Assembly (NCBI GenBank): GCA_964626795.1
Contig: CAZVIQ010000038.1
Span: forward strand, 1 to 8,554
DNA: 8,554 bases
Direction: 5' to 3'
Origin: RGIG1840 sp964626795
Lineage (GTDB): Bacteria; Bacillota_I; Bacilli_A; RF39; UBA660
Under the pieces are notes generated by a model, which was given only the letters and a program-made list of their open reading frames with translations, had not been told where the DNA came from and made no database searches. Both the position numbers and the translations under genes were made by a program. Positions within the stretch are counted from its first letter, which is position 1; each line of letters opens with the position of its first letter. Of the stretch, positions 1 to 6,115 are shown one piece after another.

Positions 1-1459
1 TTCTCCATAAATATCCACCAAATGATACCCAGTTATTATTTACCGCTCCTCTGTAATAATATGTTCTTTTCCCATCTTCTCCATATTGTAAATCAGCTGT
101 ATAATATAATCCTTTTCCGTTTGTGTCTGATGATACTGCTGCAAAGTTTATTGAAGAATCACTTATTGCTGTGTTATCTGAAAGTATTTTATGAGTGAGT
201 GATTGTTTTACTGTTAAGTTATAATTCGCTGTTTTATTTATATTACTTTCTCTTACTGTTACTGCCACACTCCCTGGATTTTTCCCTGTTACTGAAAGAA
301 TAGTACCATCTATAGCACACGTAGCTATATTTGAATCACTTGTTTCACATGTAGTTGTTCCACAATTTATACATGATATTGTTGCTGTTACTATATTTTC
401 TGTTGCTACTTCTTCTTTAGATGTTAATATCCATACCACTACATCTTTTACTGATGCTGTATAATCAACTTCTATATTATTATTACTTTCTGTTACTGTT
501 ATTGTCACTGTTCCCATTTTAAGTCCAGTTATGTTTAAAGTATTTCCACTTATTGTACATGTAGCTATAGTAGAGTCACTTGTCTCACAAGATAATGTAC
601 CATAGTCTTCTCCTGTTACTTCTATGTTTTTTGTTGTACTAACTATTATATCTCCACTTGTTTCTGATAAACCTAGTGAAGGCTCTAATACTCTTACACT
701 ATACATTAATTCTAAGTTTTTTATATCTTCTGTTATTGTCAGGTTTGTTATTCCTCTTGATTTTCCTTCAATTGTTACTTTGCTTTGTTCTGCCGAGCAC
801 TCTGCGATTATTTCGTTTTCTGATTCACAGCTTACTTCTCCATAATACGAACCTATAATACTTATTTCTTTATTACTTCCTTTTAATACTTCTCCTGCAC
901 TTGATTCTATCTCAAATGAGAATTCTTCACTGTAGGCTGTACTTGTATTTATCTGAAGTTTTCCACTAAACTCTGCTCCCTGATTGTAATTCTGGTCACT
1001 TCCTATTTCTTTAAATTTTATTGTCATTGTATATGTTTGTGTTATTCCTGGTTCTATATCTATCTTTCCAGTTAATAATCCATCTATATTAGGAAGTACT
1101 TCTTCAATTACAGTGGCTCCATTATTTGTACTTGTCAAGGAATATACTAATTCATCATTTTGAAACGTATTATATACATCTATTATATTTATATCATATT
1201 TAAGTTTTATATTTGAAGTATTTGTTACTGTAAATGTTTTAGTAGCGGTTGCTCCTGGCATTGCATTATTAAGTTCTATAATCTGTGTATCATTAAATAA
1301 TAGCCTAAGGTATGCTGTCTCTATTACAGTTGGTTCTGCTATATCGTTACCAATAATATTAGCACTGAAAAAAGCATAGGTTAATCCTATGATTAAAACT
1401 GTTACAATTCCTGTTACAGATAAACCTATTGCCAATAGTTTAGTATCATATTTTCTCAA
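1..1459 (-). CDS. Large surface protein, TasA-like N-terminus plus three Ig-like repeats (3' end beyond window)
   Basis: The frame is open from the TTG at 1459 to the window edge: 486 codons without a stop, so the C-terminus is missing. Seen: a short basic N-terminus (MRKYDTK), a hydrophobic segment at about residues 8-31 ending in TYAFFSANI, a beta-rich region at about 45-180, three related segments at about 183-257, 262-338 and 340-417, and the start of another domain containing YYYRGAV and WVSFGGYLWR at 467-486. The N-terminal pattern resembles TasA/camelysin-type exported proteins, and the repeats resemble bacterial Ig-like (Big_2-type) domains. The final box resembles one I recall in large surface proteins of uncultured gut Bacillota. 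A TGA three codons upstream in frame rules out a longer start; TTG is the first usable start and keeps the basic N-terminus, although its ribosome binding site is poor. Likely displayed at the cell surface; ligand unknown. Confidence 0.85.
   Translation of the reverse strand, partial: MRKYDTKLLAIGLSVTGIVTVLIIGLTYAFFSANIIGNDIAEPTVIETAYLRLLFNDTQIIELNNAMPGATATKTFTVTNTSNIKLKYDINIIDVYNTFQNDELVYSLTSTNNGATVIEEVLPNIDGLLTGKIDIEPGITQTYTMTIKFKEIGSDQNYNQGAEFSGKLQINTSTAYSEEFSFEIESSAGEVLKGSNKEISIIGSYYGEVSCESENEIIAECSAEQSKVTIEGKSRGITNLTITEDIKNLELMYSVRVLEPSLGLSETSGDIIVSTTKNIEVTGEDYGTLSCETSDSTIATCTISGNTLNITGLKMGTVTITVTESNNNIEVDYTASVKDVVVWILTSKEEVATENIVTATISCINCGTTTCETSDSNIATCAIDGTILSVTGKNPGSVAVTVRESNINKTANYNLTVKQSLTHKILSDNTAISDSSINFAAVSSDTNGKGLYYTADLQYGEDGKRTYYYRGAVNNNWVSFGGYLWR
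206..913 (-). repeat. Three tandem ~80-residue Ig-like repeats with periodic cysteine pairs
   Basis: Inside the surface protein, cysteines fall at residues 211/221, 291/301 and 371/381, exactly 80 residues (240 bp) apart. Each pair brackets a segment like CETSDSTIATC and is followed by a G-x-x-x-G-x-x-x-[IV]-T-[IV]-T/V-x-E strand (KSRGITNLTITE, KMGTVTITVTE, NPGSVAVTVRE). Repeats 2 and 3 are closest (CETSDSTIATC versus CETSDSNIATC); repeat 1 is more diverged (CESENEIIAEC). Repeat 3 has an extra CINC at 363-366. Boundaries are approximate. The cysteines within each pair could form a small disulfide loop after export; this is inference. Confidence 0.8.
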
Positions 1460-1462
1460 AAG

Positions 1463-1490
1463 AAATCACACTACTTTCATAGTATGATTT
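1463..1490 (-). promoter_or_regulatory. 11-bp leader hairpin just upstream of the TTG start
   Basis: On the minus strand AAATCATACTA is followed by the 6-nt loop TGAAAG and then TAGTGTGATTT. As RNA all 11 positions pair, one as a U-G wobble; the same position would be a C-A mismatch in a plus-strand transcript, so the structure fits a minus-strand RNA. It is followed by TTTCTTTT-like sequence and ends 3 nt before the TTG start. It begins close to the predicted transcription start. It may be a 5' stabilising stem, a translation control element, or a weak terminator for read-through from rlmH. Confidence 0.5.
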
Positions 1491-1494
1491 TATC

Positions 1495-1521
1495 ATTATA
1501 TCTTTCTTTGTTCAAGAACAA
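1495..1521 (-). promoter_or_regulatory. Candidate promoter of the surface-protein gene
   Basis: A perfect -10 hexamer TATAAT (1495-1500 on the minus strand) lies 36 bp upstream of the TTG start. The -35 is weak: TTGTTC at 15 bp spacing is the best match, with TTTGTT at 16 bp as an alternative. A start near 1488 would put the leader hairpin at the very 5' end of the transcript. The weak -35 and the inverted repeat over it suggest that expression is regulated or needs an activator. Confidence 0.5.
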
Positions 1522-1522
1522 A
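1507..1522. repeat. Inverted repeat TTTGTTC-N2-GAACAAA over the -35 region
   Basis: Perfect 7-bp arms are separated by 2 bp between rlmH and the surface-protein gene, covering the putative -35 element. The tight spacing and position suggest a dimeric regulator's operator rather than a transcript terminator: there is no T-run directly after it on the minus strand, and a 2-nt loop is too short for a stable RNA hairpin. No specific regulator can be named; the half-site order is opposite to the Gram-positive LexA box (GAAC-N4-GTTC). Confidence 0.4.
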
Positions 1523-1540
1523 CTTTGTCGTTTTTTTTAC

Positions 1541-1978
1541 TTACTTATGATAAGTTTCATTATTTATTATTTTAAAACTTCTGTAAATTTGTTCTAAAAG
1601 AATTAATCTAAATAATCCATGAGGAAAAGTTAATTTTGAAAAGGAAATCTTTTCATTAACAGTTTCTTTAATTTTATTCGTCACTCCATCTGATCCACCA
1701 ATTATAAACACTAATTTAGAATTAGAATCTATAAAATATTTATTTATTTTATCAGATAGTTCTAAAGAAGAATATTCTTTAGAATTTATATCCATTAATA
1801 TAGTATAGTCATTACTGTTTATAATAGAAAGTATTTCTTTCTCTTCATCAATAATATTACTATCTTTAAGTTCTATAACTTCTATTTTATGATACTTAGA
1901 AATTCTTTTTTTATAATCTTCTATAGCATCTATTAAATATCTCTCTTTAATTTTTCCAACACATATTATTTTTATCAT
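1541..1978 (-). CDS. rlmH: 23S rRNA (pseudouridine-1915-N3)-methyltransferase RlmH
   Basis: A 145-aa SPOUT-class methyltransferase. RlmH methylates pseudouridine 1915 (E. coli numbering) of helix 69 in 23S rRNA on the assembled 70S ribosome, using S-adenosylmethionine. Family signatures seen: N-terminal IKIICVGKIKERYL, the SAM-binding knot loop FIIGGSDG at 91-98, the conserved SKLTFPHGLFRLILLEQ stretch near 114-130, IYRSFKI, and the characteristic C-terminal YHK. It is about 10-14 residues shorter than typical members (155-159 aa), with the loss in the variable middle segment, which is unlikely to be disabling. The ATG overlaps the walJ stop as ATGA, and AGAGGT precedes it at normal spacing, so it is probably translated by coupling as the last gene of the rplI-dnaB operon. 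Confidence 0.95.
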   Translation of the reverse strand: MIKIICVGKIKERYLIDAIEDYKKRISKYHKIEVIELKDSNIIDEEKEILSIINSNDYTILMDINSKEYSSLELSDKINKYFIDSNSKLVFIIGGSDGVTNKIKETVNEKISFSKLTFPHGLFRLILLEQIYRSFKIINNETYHK

Positions 1979-2712
1979 CTATTTACCTCTAAAACTTCCC
2001 TTTGATCTGAAACCAAAACAGGTACTTTAAAATTTATCTGATTTGTTACCGTATCATAGGCAAGCTCTTTAGTATTATTTTCTTCACTTAGATGAATTAA
2101 TATAATTTTCTTTGTTCTTTCACCAATAAATTTTGATAAATACATTCCACATGCTTCATTAGATAAATGGCCCGAATCTCCATATATTCTTTGTTTTAAA
2201 TAATAAGGGTATCTTCCTGTTAAAAGTTTTTCTATATCATGATTACTTTCTATTAAGTAATATGTCTTATCTTTTAGAAACATAAAATATTTTTCATTTA
2301 TATATCCTGTATCAGTTATGTAAACAACGCTTTCTTCTTTTTCTTCTATTAGAAAGCAAACTGAATCTGTTGAATCGTGTGAAGAAGGTATTGCTTTTAT
2401 AAATACTTCTTCTATTATATTTTCATCATTAAGTATTCTTGTTTTTTCGTAATTAATAATATTACCCAATTTTTCAGTTACATAAAGTGTAGGTTTGTTA
2501 TATTTCAGAAAAGTTTCTAAACCAAAAATATGGTCATTGTGATCATGAGTTAAAAATATATAATCAATATCTTTAGGATAAACGTTAACACTTTCGAGCT
2601 TCATTTTTAAACTCTTATAAGAAAAGCCAACATCAATTAAGATGTTAAACTTTTCTGTTTTTATAAGAGTTGAATTTCCTTTTGATCCAGTTCCAAGTAC
2701 TATTATTTCCAT
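1975..2712 (-). CDS. walJ: Metallo-beta-lactamase-fold hydrolase, WalJ/YycJ family
   Basis: A 245-aa cytoplasmic MBL-fold protein. Seen: N-terminal LGTGSKGNSTLI, ILIDVGFSYKSL, the metal-binding THDHNDH (His56, His58, Asp60, His61), PSSHDS with His112, YITDTGY with Asp134, GHLSNE with His182, and IHLSEENN with His207. This is the order expected for the family, including a full set of candidate metal ligands. YycJ/WalJ proteins are encoded with the WalRK cell-wall two-component system in Bacilli; nuclease activity on DNA ends and a link between replication and cell division have been proposed, but the exact substrate is uncertain. The start codon overlaps the M23 peptidase stop (TAATG) with no good Shine-Dalgarno site, so translation probably depends on the upstream gene. 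The end overlaps rlmH by 4 bp. Confidence 0.92.
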   Translation of the reverse strand: MEIIVLGTGSKGNSTLIKTEKFNILIDVGFSYKSLKMKLESVNVYPKDIDYIFLTHDHNDHIFGLETFLKYNKPTLYVTEKLGNIINYEKTRILNDENIIEEVFIKAIPSSHDSTDSVCFLIEEKEESVVYITDTGYINEKYFMFLKDKTYYLIESNHDIEKLLTGRYPYYLKQRIYGDSGHLSNEACGMYLSKFIGERTKKIILIHLSEENNTKELAYDTVTNQINFKVPVLVSDQREVLEVNR

Positions 2713-4202
2713 TATTTATATAACGATAAAGGGTCTATATCGTTAACTCCATCTCTAGGATCGCTTTCAGTATAGAACACTCCAAAATGTAAATGTGTTC
2801 CCGTACTTTCTCCTGTATTCCCCATTGTACCAATAATATCACCTTTATTCACAGTCTGGCCATTTGAAACAAAAATTTCAGATAAATGAAGATAAGAAGA
2901 GAAATACCCATTATGGTGATTTATATAAATATAGTTACCCATAGTTGAGTGCCCATAACCCATTTTATCTACTGTACCATTTTGAATAGTAAATATAGGT
3001 GATCCATGTCCTGTCCCTGAAATATCTATTGCTGCATGCCAACGTCCCCATCTCCATTCTCTTAAAGATGTAATTACATATGGTTTTAATGTAGGCCATG
3101 CCCAATACGTAGAATCTCCTACATATACAACATTATGTCCGCCTTTTATAATAATTTCTTCAACTGCAGGTGCCAATTCTTCATCCTTAATTTTTACAAC
3201 ACTTGTATTAAAACCGTTTTTAGTTTCTTTTCTATATGTTACCTTACTTAAACCAGTTACACCTGCTTGCTTTACTTTTGTCATACCATAAGACATATTA
3301 GTGTCATACTCTACCTGTGTTTCATATTTTATTTCTTGATTTTCTACAACTGTAGATTCAGTAACTACTGTAATAAGTGGATTAATCAATCCTACATTAA
3401 CAACTTGTCCTGGAAATAACAAGGTACTTTCTCCTTTTATATCCGGATTAACAATTAAAAGCTCTGCAATATTTAATCTATTGCTCATAGCAACTGATTT
3501 TATAGTATCTCCAGATTTTATTGTATAAGTTTCTCCAGTTTCTTCAGCTCCAAAAAGAATATATCTGCTTAAGTCTTCCACATTTGTATAAAGTTTTTCT
3601 TCTGTAGAAATATATTTCTCTCTTATTTTAATTTTTTCTTCAATGCTTACTTTTTCTAAAATAGTTCCTTCTTCAAATTCTGTCTCCTGAGTACCATTTA
3701 AATAAGCCTGATATGTATTTTCATCAACAAAGACCCTTACTACAGAGTTAATTGCAGTATTAAAAATTTCCTTATCTAATATGTTAATTACTAAAGTTTC
3801 TTTTTCTGTTTCAGTTTCTTCTGATGTTTGTTCTGCTTCTTTTTCTATTATAACTTCATAACCTTTAACTGTAAAAGGTTCAACATTTTTTATTTTTTCA
3901 TAAATATCTTTAACAGGAACCGTTTCATCCTTATAAGTCACTATTTTAGATACTTCCAGACTGTTAGGAGGATATATTTTATCAACCTTAAAATCTGTTT
4001 TCAGTGCTTCTTGCTCTTTATCAATTAAATCATAAAGCTCGTTATCATTATTAATGATTCCGACAACTTTTCCATCTAAATAAACTTGGTATAGTTCTTT
4101 AGGTGTGTTTTTAAGTCTATCATAGGTATAACCCATAAAGAATATTAATGAACTCATAAAAAGACTAAATAATATACCGTAGTATATACTTCTCTTATTC
4201 AT
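2712..4202 (-). CDS. Membrane-anchored LysM-G5-M23 peptidoglycan endopeptidase
   Basis: A 496-aa protein from the ATG at 4202. Seen: a basic N-terminus and one membrane segment (about 5-25), an extracytoplasmic region with a Glu-rich linker near 120-136, a LysM domain at about 226-270 (YTIKSGDTIKSVA...NPDI...LLFPGQVV), a G5-like domain at about 280-354, and a C-terminal M23 (LytM) domain at about 365-490. Zinc and catalytic residues are intact: HAAID (His389, Asp393), His439 in YLHLS, and HLHFG (His470, His472). It should cut peptide cross-links in the cell wall, held at the membrane and attached to glycan through LysM. A GTG at 4217 would add five residues but lies inside the Shine-Dalgarno AGGTGAGG, which is 9 nt from the ATG, so the shorter start is preferred. 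It overlaps the dnaB end by 8 bp. D,D- versus glycyl-endopeptidase specificity cannot be told. Confidence 0.93.
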   Translation of the reverse strand: MNKRSIYYGILFSLFMSSLIFFMGYTYDRLKNTPKELYQVYLDGKVVGIINNDNELYDLIDKEQEALKTDFKVDKIYPPNSLEVSKIVTYKDETVPVKDIYEKIKNVEPFTVKGYEVIIEKEAEQTSEETETEKETLVINILDKEIFNTAINSVVRVFVDENTYQAYLNGTQETEFEEGTILEKVSIEEKIKIREKYISTEEKLYTNVEDLSRYILFGAEETGETYTIKSGDTIKSVAMSNRLNIAELLIVNPDIKGESTLLFPGQVVNVGLINPLITVVTESTVVENQEIKYETQVEYDTNMSYGMTKVKQAGVTGLSKVTYRKETKNGFNTSVVKIKDEELAPAVEEIIIKGGHNVVYVGDSTYWAWPTLKPYVITSLREWRWGRWHAAIDISGTGHGSPIFTIQNGTVDKMGYGHSTMGNYIYINHHNGYFSSYLHLSEIFVSNGQTVNKGDIIGTMGNTGESTGTHLHFGVFYTESDPRDGVNDIDPLSLYK

Positions 4203-5544
4203 TGTTTTTTTCCTCACCTTTTATATAGTTTTTAAAACTACTCATATTTTTTTCAAACATTAATGTAAACGAACCTGTCGCTCCATTCCTATGTTTTGCA
4301 AGTAATATTTCAATTTCAGAATTGTTTGCGTTTATATTGTCATAGTAATCTGCACTGTATAAGAACATTACCATATCTGCATCTTGCTCAATAGAACCCG
4401 ACTCTCTTAAATCTGAAAGTTTTGGTTTTCTGTCATCGCCTTTTCTTTGTTCACTGCTACGTGAAAGCTGTGCCAAGGCAATAACCGGAATTTCAAGTTC
4501 CATCGCAAGTTTTTTAATATCTCTTGATATTTCACTAACTTCCTGCACTCTATTCCCAGCATATTTATTTGAGGCTGTTAAAAGTTGCAAGTAGTCAATA
4601 ATTATTAAATTAAGACCCGCATCACTATTTTTAAGCCTTCTACATTTTCTTCTTATTTCACCAACTGATACTCCTGCTGAATCATCTATATAAATTTTAG
4701 CATCAGCAAGTTCACTTTCTGCTTCATTAAACTTTTTCCAGTCATTGTGGTTTAGTTTACCGGTTTTAAGAAGATCTCCTTCAATTTGTCCAACTGAAGC
4801 AAACATTCTTTTAACTATTTCTTCTGCACCCATTTCAAGTGAGAAGAATGCTACGGTTTGTTTATTTTGAAGTGCTACATTACATGCTATATTTAAAGCA
4901 AATGCACTTTTTCCTGCTCCTGGACGTCCGGCTATTATAATAACCTGATTTTTATGAAAACCTCTTGTAAGTTTATCTAAGTCATAAAAACCACTTGCAA
5001 CTCCAGTAACACCACTTTTATTTTTAGCAAGTTCTTCAACCTCATCCTGTACTACAGGTAAAACATCCTGAATTGATTTCATATCTTTACCTATTTTATC
5101 TGTGTTGATACTTAATATATTTCTTTCTGCGTTTTCAACTATTTCGTCAACTTCATCCTTCTGTTCATAACAATCTGTAATTATATTTGTTGATTTACTA
5201 ATTAAAGTCCTCAGAATCATTTTTTCAAACAAGATTTTAATATACTGATTTAAATTTGAAGTTGTCGCTACGCTGTCTATTATTTCAGTAATATATTCTA
5301 TACCACCTATATTGGAAAGTTCACTCTTCTTGTCAAGCGCATCTATTACAGTGTTAGAATCTATAGGAATATTTTTAGAAACCAAATCTTTTATAGTTTC
5401 AAAAACTTTTCGATTTGAAACACTATAAAACATTTCTGGATTTACTTCTTCACATACTTTATCAAGTGCACTCTGCGAAAGAAAAGCGCATCCAAGTACA
5501 GCAATTTCTATTTCTATATTTTGAGGCTCTTTTGATACAGCCAT
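4195..5544 (-). CDS. dnaB: Replicative DNA helicase DnaB (DnaC in Bacillus nomenclature)
   Basis: A 449-aa hexameric 5'-3' helicase that unwinds DNA at the replication fork and recruits primase. Seen: the N-terminal family motif PQNIEIEIAVLGC (7-19), a helical N-terminal domain to about 150, then the RecA-like domain with Walker A GRPGAGKS (206-213, Lys212), FFSLEM with catalytic-type Glu237, Walker B LIIIDYLQLL (313-322), ALAQLSRSSEQR, SDLRESGSIEQDADMV, and the arginine-finger region KHRNG (417-421). No intein interrupts the Walker A or DIRESG-like sites, where DnaB inteins often sit. Length is typical for Bacillota. AGAGGT just upstream of ATG 5544 overlaps the rplI stop, giving 2 bp between the genes. 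The gene order rplI-dnaB is widely conserved in Bacillota. Confidence 0.97.
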   Translation of the reverse strand: MAVSKEPQNIEIEIAVLGCAFLSQSALDKVCEEVNPEMFYSVSNRKVFETIKDLVSKNIPIDSNTVIDALDKKSELSNIGGIEYITEIIDSVATTSNLNQYIKILFEKMILRTLISKSTNIITDCYEQKDEVDEIVENAERNILSINTDKIGKDMKSIQDVLPVVQDEVEELAKNKSGVTGVASGFYDLDKLTRGFHKNQVIIIAGRPGAGKSAFALNIACNVALQNKQTVAFFSLEMGAEEIVKRMFASVGQIEGDLLKTGKLNHNDWKKFNEAESELADAKIYIDDSAGVSVGEIRRKCRRLKNSDAGLNLIIIDYLQLLTASNKYAGNRVQEVSEISRDIKKLAMELEIPVIALAQLSRSSEQRKGDDRKPKLSDLRESGSIEQDADMVMFLYSADYYDNINANNSEIEILLAKHRNGATGSFTLMFEKNMSSFKNYIKGEEKNNE

Positions 5545-5546
5545 AA

Positions 5547-5990
5547 CTACCTCTCTTTTTTAATTATTATAGGTAACTCACAAGTTACTTTTTTATGTAA
5601 TAATACCTTTACTATATGAGTGCCCAAAGTATTTATATCTTCGGTTAATTTTATATTTTTCTTATCAATATTAAAATTATTTTCTTTTAAAAGTTCACTG
5701 ATTTTACTAGAAGAAACACTTCCAAACACTTTATCTTCTTTTCCAGTCTTTACTGTTATTTCAAGATTAAGTTTTAAAAGTTTTACTTTTAATTCTTCTG
5801 CTTCCTTTATCTTATTATTTTCATCAGTTTCTCTTTTAGAAAGATCATCTTTTAGTATTTTAAAGCTTTTATCAGTATAAGGTACAGCACTTTTGTTAGA
5901 AATTAGAAATTTAGCATAACCATCTTTTACTTCCTTAATTTCATCCTTTTTGCCCTGTCCTTTTACATCAGTTAAAAATATTATTTTCAT
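5547..5990 (-). CDS. rplI: Large-subunit ribosomal protein L9
   Basis: 147 aa, the normal length for bL9. L9 binds domain V of 23S rRNA near the L1 stalk with its N-terminal domain, and a long connecting helix projects its C-terminal domain away from the ribosome. Seen: MKIIFLTDVKGQGKKDEIKEVKDGYAKF at the N-terminus, a charged helix at about 40-75, and a C-terminal domain ending LHKKVTCELPIIIKKE. An in-frame ATG at 6002 would add four residues, but GGAGGT (5995-6000) lies within those codons and is ideally placed for the ATG at 5990, and family members begin at this MKII-type position. The usual NFLIPKGLA-like rRNA-binding stretch reads KFLISNKSA, one residue shorter. First gene of the operon, with its own promoter. 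Confidence 0.95.
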   Translation of the reverse strand: MKIIFLTDVKGQGKKDEIKEVKDGYAKFLISNKSAVPYTDKSFKILKDDLSKRETDENNKIKEAEELKVKLLKLNLEITVKTGKEDKVFGSVSSSKISELLKENNFNIDKKNIKLTEDINTLGTHIVKVLLHKKVTCELPIIIKKER

Positions 5991-5994
5991 ATCT

Positions 5995-6000
5995 ACCTCC
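5995..6000 (-). promoter_or_regulatory. Ribosome binding site of rplI (decides its start)
   Basis: GGAGGT on the minus strand, 4 nt before the ATG at 5990. It sits inside the codons that a start at 6002 would require, which argues for the shorter protein. Confidence 0.85.
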
Positions 6001-6019
6001 ATAAAAACTTTGCTTAAAT

Positions 6020-6047
6020 ATTATAACACAATTTATTTAAAAAGCAA
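6020..6047 (-). promoter_or_regulatory. Promoter of the rplI-dnaB-M23-walJ-rlmH operon
   Basis: The minus strand carries TTGCTT (6042-6047) and TATAAT (6020-6025) separated by 16 bp, matching a sigma-A-type promoter. Predicted transcription starts near 6013, giving a leader of about 22 nt that is mostly the L9 ribosome binding site. No L9 autoregulatory structure or riboswitch is visible. It lies directly downstream of the terminator of the pilus-like locus, so the two units are separated. Confidence 0.75.
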
Positions 6048-6084
6048 AATTTCAACTAATTCAAAAAACTAAAATTATACAAAT

Positions 6085-6115
6085 AAAAAAGTATGTTTTT
6101 AAAATCCAAACATAC
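6085..6115 (-). terminator. Rho-independent terminator overlapping the stop of the CpaE-like gene
   Basis: On the minus strand GTATGTTT (6108-6115) pairs perfectly with AAACATAC (6091-6098) around a 9-nt loop and is followed at once by TTTTTT (6085-6090). The upstream arm lies in the last codons (Met-Phe of the terminal GMFGF), and the TAA stop codon sits in the loop. Ends the pilus-like transcription unit. Confidence 0.85.

Noticed and set aside
624..858. Two overlapping plus-strand open frames of 66-73 codons
   Set aside because: They lie antisense inside the surface-protein gene, have hydrophobic low-complexity translations typical of the complement of AT-rich coding sequence, and lack ribosome binding sites.
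1466..1480. Reading TGA as Trp (code 4), which would start the surface protein at ATG 1480
   Set aside because: walJ ends with TGA at the position that gives the classical ATGA overlap with rlmH, and Trp codons in the M23 gene are TGG, so TGA is a stop here.
1507..1522. LexA (SOS) box
   Set aside because: The half-sites are in the order GTTC...GAAC with 2 bp between them, whereas the Gram-positive LexA box is GAAC-N4-GTTC.
1507..1538. Plus-strand terminator: inverted repeat followed by a run of eight T
   Set aside because: The repeat has only a 2-nt loop, 8 nt separate it from the T-run, and no plus-strand gene precedes it.
3828..4028. Plus-strand open frame of 66 codons rich in Phe, Ile and Asn
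   Set aside because: It is antisense to the M23 peptidase gene, low in complexity and without a start signal.
4203..4217. GTG at 4217 as start of the M23 peptidase
   Set aside because: The GTG is part of the Shine-Dalgarno sequence serving the ATG at 4202 and would increase the overlap with dnaB to 23 bp.
4860..4960. Intein or other insertion in dnaB at the Walker A region
   Set aside because: Translation is continuous through GRPGAGKS and normal in length.
5620..5880. Plus-strand open frame of 86 codons
   Set aside because: It is antisense to rplI and its Ser/Phe/Leu-rich composition is the mirror of the Lys/Glu/Asn-rich L9 codons.
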